Shown piece by piece: positions 33,547 through 45,751 of a stretch of 64,000 bases of DNA; position 1 is the first letter of the stretch; the number at the start of each line of letters is the position of its first letter. The stretch comes from Ancistrus triradiatus (Eukaryota; Chordata; Actinopteri; Siluriformes; Loricariidae), in assembly GCA_025084515.1 (NCBI GenBank), contig JAJAGP010000085.1, forward strand, positions 620,001 to 684,000. The letters run 5' to 3'. The position numbers and the translations under genes were made by a program. Under the pieces are notes generated by a model. That model made no database searches, had not been told where the DNA came from, and saw only the letters and a program-made list of their open reading frames with translations.

Positions 33547-36500
33547 AATCAGATCTGTGCCACGTCAGCCTGGTGATGTGAACATAAAGGTAGCAGGATC
33601 TATATATGCACCTCCAGCTGTTAATAAAATTGTTCTGCAACTGGAGAATCAGTGTTTACTGTCATAGTTGGAGTCGCTGACTGTGTGGCAGGTCACCATA
33701 GGATGGGAGAAATTATGGATGTTCAAGTTCTGATGTCGTCAAGCTGGGTTGATTGCCCAGCTCACTTGTAGCTTTGGTAGATGTTTAAAAATCAAATCCC
33801 AGGCTTTTATTTACCTCATGTGCCACTTCTCCACTGATTGACCCGGTCTAAGCGGCAAACTCCTGAACTTCCGATCCTTGCTAAGCGAGTTCTAACGTGT
33901 CCCCTAAACCTACCTTCGGTGGCGTGCCTTTCCTGAGGCCGAGTACAGAGAGATGATGGATGGCATTTAGTTACATGCTGGTGGTAAATCTCCCATCAGC
34001 AGAGCTCAGCAGGATTCAAGGATGACCCGTCTGCTGCAGCGTTTGGAGTTACGACCGTCAGCACCACTCGTCCTCATTACCGAACATGATCTCCTGCCAT
34101 AGCAAGCATCGCTGTGACGTTGGGTGATAGAAGGAACAGCTCAGGGGGTGCTGGCTGTGTTTATTGGGAGATGGAGAGTGAAGGGTTAGTCTGGATAACA
34201 AAATAGCAGTGATTTGGTCTGACGTTGGTCAGTTTTTTAGGTGTGACTGTCCTCTGTACCTCCTAATCTTCTGCGGGTTTGGATGTAGCCGAGTTTCCCC
34301 TGTACACTGTGTAAGGAAATGTAAACAGGATTCACAGGCCGGTTTGATGAGCGATTAGCATTTAGTAAATGTAAATGTAAGAAACCATCCAGAGCATGGC
34401 TTCATTTCAGGAAGAAAGCTGACAACAGAGATGCTCGTTTCAGGCCGGAAACACCGGCGATACGTCGAAACGTCTGAAATTCCAGGAATGCCACGTATTC
34501 GACACTCATGAGGGCTTACCATCTGAGCAGGCGGTCCGTTAACCAAGGATAAATATCCAGTCTTATAACAGTATTAGATTCGTGCGGGCAGGATTAGCGG
34601 ATGTACAGAGATTCTCTCATTTCATCCATTTTGGGTGATGACAGACAGACTGTTTCTACAGATTCCTCCGAGGCTACAGCCAGCTGCTCGACTCGTCCAT
34701 CAGCTCCCAGCCAGAAAAACCCCCCGTTATGTCTTTCTAAGAGAACGAGCTCTGACTCTACGATGTTCAGACTCAGCAGCATTTATGCTGAAAACATGTG
34801 GAGGCTTCATTTTTTTCCACGCAGAAAATTGATCAGGGATCAAAACAGCAACCACTAAAGAACCCTCAGGTATCAATAAAATCTAACCCCTTCCCATTAT
34901 TTGTTTTTCTTCCAGACCTGTGAGCCTAGGTGAGATAAATAGCACCATAAAAGCAAAGCATTTCTTTGGTTTAATCCATCCGACTCATACCCAAGAGGAA
35001 AATTCGGAATCTCAGTCTCAAAGGCAGTTCTGGTGTTAAGAACTTTTCCGTAACTTTATCATCATACTTTTAACGGATATGAGTGGACATGAGGCTCAAG
35101 CCAATCAACATTATGACCATTTTAGACAGGAAAGGTGAGAAATCATGACCCTCGAGCGATTATCAACAGGTTATTTTGGGTAACAAAGTCCTTTCCTCAG
35201 TGAGAGCCTCGGCGATGCATGCACAAACGCTCCAGAGTTACAGATTTGCCTTCGCCTCGCCACCAATCGATCAAAATCTCTCGGCGACAGATTTGAAGAC
35301 ACTCGTTCGTAACAATCCGACTCATCACGGCCTCCAGGCCGCCTCAAACCAAGGTCATCAGACACATCCCGGAGCCGTCACGTGACAGCGGGCAAGCCTT
35401 GTATCGCCACAAGAGATCTGATCCATTTCTGATAGTTGCTGAGCATGTCTTTGACCGGGCGTCAGGAGGTGCCTTGTGAAGACCTCACAACTGAAGGACG
35501 GTTGAATGGAAAAAAAAAGCATTTGTGGTGTTTGCAGCATTAAAACCACAACAACCGCTGGGAAATTAGCATGCAGTGACCGGAGAGTAAACAGAGCAGG
35601 ACTTTACAGAATTAAAACCTGATTGTTGGTAGGGCTAAACGATAGCTTTATGCCTCATTTCAGGCTTCTGAAAGAACTTGATTAGAGCGAAGGTCCCTGG
35701 TTTTAGAACTTTACCCAAACGTTAGAGTTACACAGTGGTTCCCAGTGTGGGTGGTGCATCAATAATTCCACTCTAAAGCTGATTTGTTGACTTTGTTTGG
35801 TTTTGTTCAGTTAGAAGTTCGTATCGTGATGCGTATTGTATCCTCGTTTTGTGAAATCCTTTCCGATACCCTCCCCTAGGGAAGACCTATCCAAGTATTA
35901 GGTAAAGAGTTTAGGATTTCCTTTCTGTGGAGGATGACCCCTGGACAGACGTACTGCCGACCTGCCCAGCCTCCTTCTTGTTGAATTTGAGAGTATAGCT
36001 GGTTTTTGGTAGAGACCTACCCACACGCTGTCATCTCTCTCTCTTTTCCACCTCCCAGTAACACGTTGCTCTCCTTTCTCACCCCTGCTGTAGTGTGAAG
36101 TGGCTCGAATTTGCCTGGCACGACTACAGCAGATTGTGTAACATAACTCGAGCAGATCGCTCCATATGGCCCCTCCATCGGCGCTACGGCCAGGCCTGGC
36201 TGATTGATGCCGCGCCGCACAGGGACCGACGGAGGCACGATCGCCGTCCAAATGCGCTCCGGTTACAAAAGCAAGTGCACATTTTCCTGGCTTCATTCAA
36301 ACCCCGAGTAAGCCGAGGTCTGGATGAGGGTCACGCTCGATTGGCGCTCATTGATGCTCAGCGATGCGTTCGTTTCTGGTGTACAAAGGCAGAAACAACA
36401 AGGTTGTGTGGAGTTTATTCTAGAAACTGACAGACAAGTAACTGTCGTCAATAACGTCTGATTATCTCCAGTTAATTGGACTGGATAAAGCCTAGACCCT

Positions 36501-39255
36501 CCTAGTCTGATAATACTGCCGTGGTTAAGGTACTTTGGCTTGCTACTGCCCAAAACATGCCTTGGCTGTCCAGTGGTGAGAGAGTGAGTCATACACTGGT
36601 GCCATGTCAGGACAGCATACCCAGCTTGGGACATGTTTATGAGATAAGTCTGGACCCATTATAATGTTTACTAGGATACAGCTCTTATTTATTTATTATT
36701 ATTTTTAGTTGCTTTCATATTTGTTCCTTTGAAACACGGCGTATCAAACCTCCCGCTGCGTTACGTCCGCTTATCCAGGGATGAAACATGGGCCGTACTG
36801 AAATTAGATCAACCAAGCGTGTCTACTTTAAAGTACATTATATCCTGACCTCCTGCCTGCTTGGCTATTAGAACGAACACTTGTTCCTCCGCCCTCAACC
36901 TTTATTACTCCAGCGTTAGGTTGGATTTTCATTTCACCCTCTTTCTCACCTTCTCACTTGCTGATTATTTCTGAAGCCTGAGGCAAAGTGGGTGATATCC
37001 CATCAGAGGAGGACCTCCTGCTACTTTATTGGACACGAAGCACATACGGTAACGCATGGCACAGTGTCCGGGAACGTACAGGAAAGAGCAGGATTAGTGA
37101 TTTTTCAGACGCTTTAACAACGAGGTCTTACAATTAAAGGAGGAAATACCAGACGCTGAGGCCGTAAACAGCCAATCAACACTGTGGATCCACCAGCAGA
37201 GGCGGGAGTTTAAGAGCAGAAGTGAGCCATTCGCGTTTTGGACTCGGTTGATGTGTTTAGAGACTTTTTGTGTCTCATTTTACTCATGTTTGTGTACTTG
37301 TTGGAACCAAGCTGTAAATGTTCGTAAGTGTATCTACCTGTCCTATTGTCAGTAGTACTCCTTTGTTTGTCCCCCCCCCCCACCTATATTCTCTCTAACC
37401 TATAGCTATATAAACTTGCTAAAGGTAAATGAGACTGGATGATGAAGTGGATCGTGTAGAATGTTGTGAACCTTGTGTATTCGTTCAGCTAGAAAAGCTG
37501 AAGGCTCCTCCCCTTTAGGGCGGTATTTATCCAGATTGGCTCTTCCTGTTGTCTTGATTTCAGGTGTAACGAGACACCAAAGTTGGTTTGCCAGTTTGGG
37601 ATTGAAATCAGTGGTCCCTGAACTAGACTCTCTGCATAAATGGTGTTTGATTTTTAGTAGCGCTTTGACTTGTAGTAGTTTTGTTGCTTTGTAGTACTTA
37701 TGCTTCGATTTCCAACGATACTCTTACTCTTTTGTCCCTCTTTGCAAAGATAAGGGCTGCTTTTGGTCTCTTCCAGCACTCAGTCATGAATATCTCCCTC
37801 TTGATCTAGATCAGCGTAAGCAGTACAGCAATGGTAAATAAAGGTATCCGAAGCGTACTTCTTTGTTCCCCTCGCTCTTCATGTCTTTTTTCCCCCTCCT
37901 CTACACTCTTGTGCTCTTCGCCCGTAATCCATCCAGGTGTGTGTACTTTCTCTTCTTCTGACAAAGAACCTGCTGAAAGGTTCATGAACAAAGGCTTTTG
38001 TGTGTACACAAATACGCGTGTTTTCCCACCACCCCTATCAACGCCGCAATCAATCCTTCTCTGTTTGCCTGCGGCTCCTCTTTTTGTGTTTTATTCCTTG
38101 ATTATGTAGCCCGGTGTTCACATGGGCTGCTGTTCATGTCCGGGGGAAAAGGCGGCAGGTGTTCTTGCATGCGATGGCAACTTTGGTTCGGGATTTGTCG
38201 GGATTGCTTCTTTTCTTAGACAGAATTAGACAGAACAAAGATAATGTAATACAAGACGTTATAATAACACAGAACCAATATGACCAGTGTAGGCTTCTCC
38301 CAGACACCGAACATGACGTGAAACAGTGACGCGAAAAGGCGAAACATTCAGGCTTTTCTCCTCGTGACGTGATATTTTATTGGCATTTCGCCGGCTGTGG
38401 CCAAACCCATCAACTGCTCCAATGAGGAACGATCTTGAAAAGAAAACTGAGAGTTCAGCATTGCTCTTATCCATAAAGTCTCCCATCCTCAGACCAGAGC
38501 CTCTCAGACTGTAAGCGTATTTTAAAGGGAAATGGAAACCTACAGAATAAACTTTATACGCCACATTATCGGTGATCTACGATTTCCTTCGCTGTGCCCC
38601 TCACAGACAGGCGTCATTAGTCTACAGGCAATCCCAGAAAGGAGATCGTTGAGAGCGAGACCTTCATTAAACCCTCACCAGGCCTCACGGTGGCCATTTC
38701 GACCCCAGCGGTAGCCTCATTAACCTTATGCAGGGAGCCATTATGGAGCATTGATGAACCTTACAGGCTGGGAGGAATCGAGAAACTTATTTAAAATAAG
38801 CTGCAGAAGGGGTTTGGTCCAATTAAAGAGCGCTGCCCCGATTTTGGTGCAGCTGTATAGTTTGAACAAGTTCAAGTTGCACCTACGCAGTTTTGTGCAT
38901 GTATACGATGAATTCTTACAGGTTTTTTGTATGGTTCTTCTTCTTTTTTTCAAACAACAGCCCTGCGTCTTTCATCAGAACGAAGTCACCCACTGTAAAT
39001 ATTTGCTTATGCTGGAGTAAATAGTACCTGGCTGATTCTCTTTATGTACTCTTTATGGGCTTCCAGTAGTGGTGGAAATTCACTTTGTTCAATTCAGTTC
39101 AAAAGACCATGCTCACAATAGCCATTTATTATGAAAATGAACGAGTTCGGGTCTGCACCCTTATGTTTACCTTGCCAAAAATTCCTTGAATTTTGAAATT
39201 CCTTGAATTGAAAATTCCTACACTGCGAAAAGTTCAAGCAAACATCACCTTATGT
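33547..39255 (+). other. intron 1, mostly unique DNA
   Basis: No exon, RNA gene or clear transposon. Noted details: a C10 run near 37371-37381 and CpG-containing DNA near 35898-36300 with overlapping open frames of no known family. Short TAAT-rich stretches are scattered. Nothing here can be assigned a function. Confidence 0.4.
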
Positions 39256-39356
39256 ACACATTCAAGAAAACAAAATGATAACAAAAAGACACCTGACTGG
39301 ACGATTTATTATTCAACAATGTCTTATTGGACGATTCAGCTTTGAATATAATATAA

Positions 39357-39409
39357 CAGAAATGCCAGAGAGAATTATAGTGGAGCAAAAGCGCCCTCTG
39401 GCATTTCTG
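39357..39409. repeat. 14-bp perfect inverted repeat (hairpin)
   Basis: CAGAAATGCCAGAG (39357-39370) and CTCTGGCATTTCTG (39396-39409) are perfect reverse complements separated by 25 bp. The right arm with its flank, GCGCCCTCTGGC, resembles a CTCF core. It may be a hairpin or a miniature element. Confidence 0.8.
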
Positions 39410-41160
39410 GTATCACTGACCTTCAGAAGGCTTCGAGCTTACCAAAACTTACTCCGAATTCATATTCAGTATAATGAAAAGATAACTCTATGCTTATTTG
39501 CTTATTAATTAAACTACAAATGATTTAGTTTCATGTTGATTAAACACTAATTAACCAAAGTAATCTAAGAAACACTTTTTTTGGAGTGTAATAACACTTC
39601 TGTCCTCCAGACAAGCTCTGGTTGCACAACTGCGAATAATCATAGACAAAATGAGAAAATATCAAGTTTAAGACTAAAATAAGAAATAATATAGCTATGT
39701 CAAAAGTATGAAATCAAAAATGAAAAGAATTTCTACCACATGTCCAAACGTTTCGATTGAAAAAGTTACGTTTCCTTCGACTGCAGTTATGCAAAGAAAT
39801 TACGATTAGGGGTGGCATTGAAGGACAAGCAGTGGCCCAGCTGAGGGCCTTCTAACTAAAAAGTTCAGTTCAGCTTTAGCGATAGTCTCCTCCACTTCGT
39901 CCTAGCGTAAAACTCTTTTTTTGCAATATGTGGGTGTTTTATCGAATTTCGTACTTTTTCCATTTGGCTTTTTGTTTGTGCATTTTCAAAATTCGCAAAC
40001 ACTTGGTGGAGCCACCAAGCTTTTGCTGAGGTAGCAATGCACTACATTAACGTTGTAGTTGCTGTACTGAAGTAACATGTTTTCTGTGGTTTGATACATT
40101 CTGATTACATTTCTATGCCCTTAAATCCCAGATATTGTCTTGGCCATATGGTGTGTACCGAAGGTTACAGAATGCATGTGTGTTCATACCTGCAGTACCA
40201 GTCTTAAGCCTGGACCGGGGACTTCCTTGTGTTCCACACACTCCCAAAGCCTCTTCTTATCTCTAGACTGTTAATTTGTTTACACGAGCATGAGCCCAGG
40301 CGCTGTGGGTACTCCTGCCTCTGAAGCGTCTCTTTCCATGTCTTTCACAGAGTGGAAAATGTATTATAGTTGTGCGTTATTCCGAACGCATCACCGGATC
40401 CTCCGTCCTTCCTGCGACTTGTTAAAATGGAAATCAGCGAAGGATTGCCAAGAGCAGTCAAAACAGTTTTGGAAAAGTGAACTCACTGACAATTAGTCAG
40501 TACTAACACATGTCCTAATGTGCCAACTTGGTAATGGGTATTTGTGTCTGGTGGCATGATGCTTAGACCTCGGTGACTGCAGTCGCAGTTTCACAACCCA
40601 CATGGTCTTCTGTCATCCCCCTTAACTGGTCAAAAACCCAGATCTTGAGGGCCACCCAAGATACAGGATGCCTCACACACTTGTCTGACATAACTTTATC
40701 GTGTGTTTGCTTAAAACTGGAATATTCTGAAGCTTAGTTGATCACCTCATGAAAGATTTGTTACAGTAACACAAACAAGCTCTAAATCAACCAAACCCCA
40801 ACATACAAGGAACCAGCTCACTAGATTTCAGGGCATAGTTTCTAGAGGTAGAGCAGGGCATTGGCGGAAGCGTGATAGGGCCTGTTCCTTGTGGGAGTCT
40901 CGCAGGTCGTTTTCACCTCGTGCTGCTGTGCTGCTTGGAGTCCAGAGCGTGTTTTGACTTGCTCAGTGTTGTTTGTGCCCCCTAGCCCTCCGTTCCAAGT
41001 TTAAAAGGGAACCACAGTGTCCTAGCTGCTAAGCATTCCTGTAATGAGGAAGTCTGGGAGTCTTTGCGGAGACCCGTAACCTCTTGATACTTTTTTTAAA
41101 CATTTGTAATCGGTAACCAAAGTTTGAGTATGGAAAGTTTTAGGTCAAAAAGAGATTACA
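39410..41160 (+). other. intron 1, mostly unique DNA
   Basis: AT-rich to about 40050, then average composition. No gene or element recognised. Confidence 0.4.
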
Positions 41161-41745
41161 GTACATATCAAGCCAAGTAATTATGGGTTAAGGGCCTTGC
41201 TTGGGGATTTGACTCTCTACTTATGGGTCAATAATCAGGTATCACCACTACCCAGTACCAGTGGTAATCGTACCAGGACCAAGGCTTCCTATTGTAATTC
41301 AACTTTCAATAACAGAGGCACCACGACCCTCAATAGGAGAAGCGAATGGAACTGAGACTGATAACAAATAATGTTTTATTTATACAGCGCTTTTCACAAC
41401 CTCAAGGTCGCTTTACAGGAACAGGACAGTATATAATGATTAACACACACACGCGCGCACACAAAACCAAAGGTTGTACAACCAGTGCCTGTATCAGTCC
41501 AAATGTCAAACCTTGCTGTTCCTTTCCAGTTTCAGTACCAGTGAATTTACATAATTCCTATTTTTATACAAGAAAATGATACAACCCAAGCAGATCAGTG
41601 TTTAGGACCTTGTTTGGGGTCTCTAAGTGGAAGTTGAACCCTCAACCTACAGTTGCACACTCCAGTACTTATACTACTGAGCCAACGCTGCCCGATACCA
41701 CTGGTAACTGTACTGATACCAAAAATTCAAAAACCAGTACATGCA
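41161..41745. repeat. eroded SINE-like and CCAGTACC-type repeat text
   Basis: GTTAAGGGCCTTGCTTGGGG (about 41190) and CCTTGTTTGGGGTCTCTAAG (about 41610) recall family S SINE bodies, and GTTGAACCCTCAACC (41632) a decayed B-box. Between them CAGTACCAGTGG-type phrases recur (41254, 41533). A corner GCGCTTTTCACAACCTCAAGGTCGCTTTACAG-like phrase at 41387 belongs to another fish repeat also seen at 48737. The region is a patchwork of old insertions. Confidence 0.45.
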
Positions 41746-41929
41746 AGATTCGTCCTACAGTGGGCAAAGCAGTATTTAGTCAGCCACTGATTGTGCAAGT
41801 TCTCCTACTTAGAAAGATGAGAGAGGTCTGTAATTTTCACATTGTAGGATTTTTAAAGAATTTAATTGTAAATCATGGTGGAAAATAAGTATTAGGTCAA
41901 TAACAAAAGTTCAGCTCAATTTTTTAACA

Positions 41930-42660
41930 TAACCTTTGTTGGCAATGACAGAGGTCAAACGTTTCCTGGAAGTCTTGACCAGGTTGGCACACACTGTAGC
42001 TGGTAGTTTGGCCCATTCCTTCATGCAGATCTCCTCTAGAGCAGTGATGTTTTGGGGCTGTCACTGGGCAACACGGACTTTCAACTTTCATTTACATTTA
42101 CATTTACACCATTTAGTAGACGCCCTTATCCAGAGCGACTTACAATTGATTCAATCTTACAACCCGAGCAGTTGTGGGTTAAGGGACTTGCTCAAGGACC
42201 CAACAGTGGCAGCTTGGCAGAGGTGGGATTTGAACCCTGGACCTTCTGGTCCAGAGTCCGGTACCTTACCCGCTAGGCTACCACAGGCCCACCCACTTTC
42301 AACATGCCTGGCACTGCAGGATGTGAGTCCCTCTCGGCGTAGTGTGTTACTGATGATAGCCTTTGTTACTTTGGTCCCAGCTCTCTGCAGGTCATTCATC
42401 AGGTCCCTCCGTGTAGTTCTGGGATTTTTGCTCACCGTTCTCATGATCATTTTGACCCCATGGGATGAGATCTTGCATGGAGCTTCAGATCCAGGGAGAT
42501 TATAAATTGTCTTGTATGTCTTCCATTTTCCTACAATTGCTTCCACAGTTGATTTATTCACAACAACCTGCTTGCCTATTGTAGATTCACTCTTCCCTGC
42601 CTGGTGCAGGTCTACAATTTTCTCCCTGGTGTCCTTTGACAGCTCTTTGGTCTTGGCCAT
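41930..42660 (-). pseudogene. Tc1-family transposase, internally deleted and SINE-interrupted
   Basis: On the minus strand the start MAKTKELSKDTREKIVDLHQ (from 42660) leads into the helix-turn-helix (KSESTIGKQVVVNKSTVEAI) and RTTRRDLMNDLQRAGTKV. The frame then meets the SINE. Beyond the insert (42076 down to about 41930) a C-terminal piece survives in other frames (ITALEEICMKEWAKLPA type). The region with the catalytic DDE residues is absent, so the copy was non-autonomous before the SINE landed. Confidence 0.8.
42077..42303 (-). mobile_element. tRNA-derived SINE, family S copy 2, nested
   Basis: The SINE (42086-42294, 209 bp) is bracketed by the direct repeat ACTTTCAAC (42077-42085 and 42295-42303), a clean target-site duplication. 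The tail is ATTTACATTTACATTTACA on the + strand, so the element points left. Internal boxes are as in copy 1. It interrupts a Tc1 transposase relic. Confidence 0.92.
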
Positions 42661-43039
42661 GGTTGAGTTTGGAGTCTGACTGTTTGAGGCTGTGGACAGG
42701 TGTCTTTTATACAGATAATGAGGTCAAACAGGTGCCATTAATACAGGTAATGAGTGGAGGACAGAAGAGCTTCTTAAAGAAGACGTTACAGGTCTGTGAG
42801 AGCCAGAAAAGCAAATCTTGGCTTGTTTGTGGGTGGACCAAATACTTATTTTCCACCATGATTTACAATTAAATTTCTTTAAAAACCCTACAATGTGATT
42901 TCCTGGATTTTTTTCTCATTTTGTCTCTCATAGTGGAAGTGTAACTATGATGAAAAATTACAGACCTCTCTCATCTTTCTAAGTCGGAGAAACTTGCACA
43001 ATCAGTGGCCTGAGTAAATACTTTTTTGCCCAAACTGTA

Positions 43040-43235
43040 AGTAACTAAAGGTTAAGGGTCGAGCTTAAGCGTCCAAGCTTGGTGTTGAGACAGAATCCTC
43101 AATCTAGCAGTCCAGTACCTAAACCAGTACTTGTTCCAGTACAAAAGACTCATGTGGTAACTCCAAAAGTCCAGGTCTAATAAAAAAGGCTCTAGTAGTA
43201 GCACCAGTAGTATCTGTGGCAATATCAGTACCAGT
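43040..43235. repeat. CCAGTACC-type degenerate repeat
   Basis: CCAGTACCTAAACCAGTACT, TTCCAGTACAAAAG, AGCACCAGTAGTATCTG and ATCAGTACCAGTG follow each other, the same text type as at 15970 and 41225. An eroded SINE phrase (GGTTAAGGGTCGAGCTTAAG) precedes it. Confidence 0.45.
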
Positions 43236-43239
43236 GTTT

Positions 43240-44525
43240 AAGCCTCAAACTAATCGACTACTGATCAGAAAGTTGTGAGGTCAACTCCCAGATCTGCCAA
43301 GCCCCTAAACCTGAAGTTGTTCTGGAGTAGGGTATGCGCTGAACGCTGTACATTTTAATTGACACTCCCATGGTGTCGTTAACAGCCAGGTTCCTGCCAA
43401 TGAGTTTTTGTACCCTCAGTTCTTTCACTGCACCGTAGGCACCTAAACAACATCCTCCCCCCTCCAGAGTGACAGAGTGCCATCCACTGAGGCAGTCATG
43501 CTGATAATAGACCTTCCCAGGCAAATCCCTCACTCTCTATAACCTCTAATGTCTGACTGGCCTTGGCTCAGCTCATTGTTGCCTTTTCTGACTGACTGCC
43601 CCCGGCATCCGTGGAATCACCCTACTCCGTCTTCTCCACTCTGACATGTTACACAATTACTCAGGATCAGGATCTCACACTTAGTAGATCCAAAACTCGA
43701 TTCTGCGCCCTGCAGAAAAGAATTGCGTTGCAAAGAGTCGACGAGCTCAGGCTCGAGTTCTGAATTAAGTGACGGCTTACTTCGATTTGATCGCGGACAT
43801 TATTAGTGACGATCCAGTGAACAGTGGCTGCCATGACTGGCATGGGGCTGCTACTAATGAATATTTGTGGACTGGTCTAAACGATTATGTTCCAAGGATT
43901 AAATATGTGATCTGTTGTATTTATGGCATTGCATGCACAAATAATCCACTCATAAATACCAGTCATAAATTGGGTATTCATTTCTACCAGAGCTCCCTCT
44001 ACCTTAATCAGAAAAGGCATCATTTTCCAGGCGCATAACTGATTCGGTTGCTTTTTTTTTCTTTTTCTTTAAAGATATTTTGTTTTTAAATGGTTATGAG
44101 ATCAGAGTTGATTGAACTGAATGATTGCTGTACCTTTTTCTGGGTCTCCAAAAATGTGCTTTTTTGTTTCAGTGCACAGCCTTTCCCTCCTGGTTCAGGA
44201 CTGGGCCAGCATTCATTTTCCCTCTAAATTTCAGTTTTCCAGATGCATTCCTGCTAACGTTACTGCGTCCGGCCATGATGATTACACACGGGATTAGAGA
44301 GTCACAGCTATAATTACATCACACCGCCTTCCGGTGTAAAACTAATCCTGTCCGAACAGGGCTTAAGGAAGCAGCCTGCATAATCTTGAAGCTCGTCTGG
44401 ATCTGAGGTAGATGATGCTGTATTGACTTGCCTGGAGGAGAAATTGATCCTTTTCGTGTTTACCAAAGCAGTCAGACACAAAACGGTGAACTCTTTTGGA
44501 TTGTCTTTACAGAAAGTATCAGCGC
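43240..44525 (+). other. intron 1, no recognised element
   Basis: Unique-looking intron sequence; nothing supported apart from a possible eroded SINE phrase at 43258-43300. Confidence 0.4.
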
Positions 44526-44528
44526 TAC

Positions 44529-44530
<2 letters not shown>

Positions 44531-44559
<29 letters not shown>

Positions 44560-44572
44560 CTGTGTGTGTGTG
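44531..44572. repeat. (TG)n microsatellite
   Basis: About 21 TG units with one TC interruption. Confidence 0.95.
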
Positions 44573-44899
44573 GGCTGTATCCTGAGCTGAAATGATGAGG
44601 CTGTTATTTATTTGTGACGAGCAGGTTAATAATAAGTATAGACGCGGATAAAAATAAGGCTTCGTGCTGCCTGCTGCGGTCGTGGCTGTGGATCTGACAT
44701 GATATGTAAAGGTTTGCAGCTATATAAAGTGCTCAGTGAAATTAAGAGAAGCTAACAACAATTTGTTTTGTGTTACTAGTGTGTGTTTTTTTGTACTGAT
44801 AGGATTTGATCTGAACCGATCAAAAGGGTTCACAAACTTTTTCCGACCTGTGTCTTTGGGTCTTAAAGTAAAATAATAGAAAAGTCATGTATGTCAAAA

Positions 44900-45640
44900 T
44901 CCACTTGCAATGTTAGCCACTGAGCTAACATGCTAACCTGGCATAATTCCTGAGGGGATTTATAACCTAATACATTCGAAACACAATAATCTCCACACTA
45001 TTGTTAGCTGGTTTTCATAAATTTACAGAATTTCTCAGAGGATTTCGACGATGTATCCACAAAAAGCGCATAATCTTCATTGCTAACGTTGGTTACTAGC
45101 AAAACAGCTAGCATAAATGAACCTGACAGGTTTCCTGAGAGGATTTTAACCCATAAATGCTAATAATCTACTGCTAATGCTAGATTGCTAGCCTGTACAT
45201 TTGAGAGGATTTTCCAAGGACAGTCATCTAGCAAACATTTGCTAACTTGACAACCACTTACATTAAAAGTTCATAATATAGGCTGCTAACAGTGGGTACT
45301 AGGAAAAGGGCTAGAATTAACCTAACAGGATTTCTCACAGCCTTTTAAGCCTCGAGTAATTTAGCTTCTACTAATGCTACTCATCAAGCTAACAAGAGAT
45401 AACCAGATAATATTTCTGAGAGGATTATTAGGCAACATACATCAATGGTTACAATAGTCATGGCTACTATGAGCTACCGGCTAACATCAATTAACTTGAC
45501 ACGAAGAAGGTTTATAAGACATACATGAAGAATATATAAATAATAATCGTGGAAAACGTTGGCTTAACGTTAATGAGCCACCCTGACAGGAGCCTGAGAG
45601 AATTCCAGGCCACATATAAATCGTCATAATCCTCATACAG
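44900..45640. repeat. heavily decayed tandem repeat (GAGAGGATT/GCTAAC type)
   Basis: The phrase (C)TGAGAGGATTTT, usually preceded by ACAG and followed by AACC-ATAAAT and then GCTAAC/GCTAGC text, recurs near 44950, 45037, 45139, 45202, 45419 and 45595. Spacing is about 60-210 bp with strong divergence. It ends about 190 bp before the candidate recursive splice site. Confidence 0.55.
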
Positions 45641-45751
45641 TAACATAAATGAACATTTCTGACGCGATAAGTCCGTAATCTTTCCTGCTGGAAGTATCTG
45701 AATATTTTGCTCAGCTTATTGAATTAAACAATCAATCATCCTACAATTTAC

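Larger units (their letters stand above)
41756..43039 (-). mobile_element. Tc1-like transposon with long inverted repeats and nested SINE
   Basis: The element runs 41758-43037, flanked by TA on both sides (41756-41757, 43038-43039). Terminal inverted repeats are about 200 bp: CAGTGGGCAAAGCAGTATTT at the left against CAGTTTGGGCAAAAAAGTAT inverted at the right, continuing through CACTGATTGTGCAAGTT and AGAAAGATGAGAGAGGTCTG. Transposase remnants lie on the minus strand. A family S SINE with its own 9-bp target duplication is inserted inside, so the SINE is younger. Without the SINE the element is about 1.06 kb, internally deleted. Confidence 0.9.
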
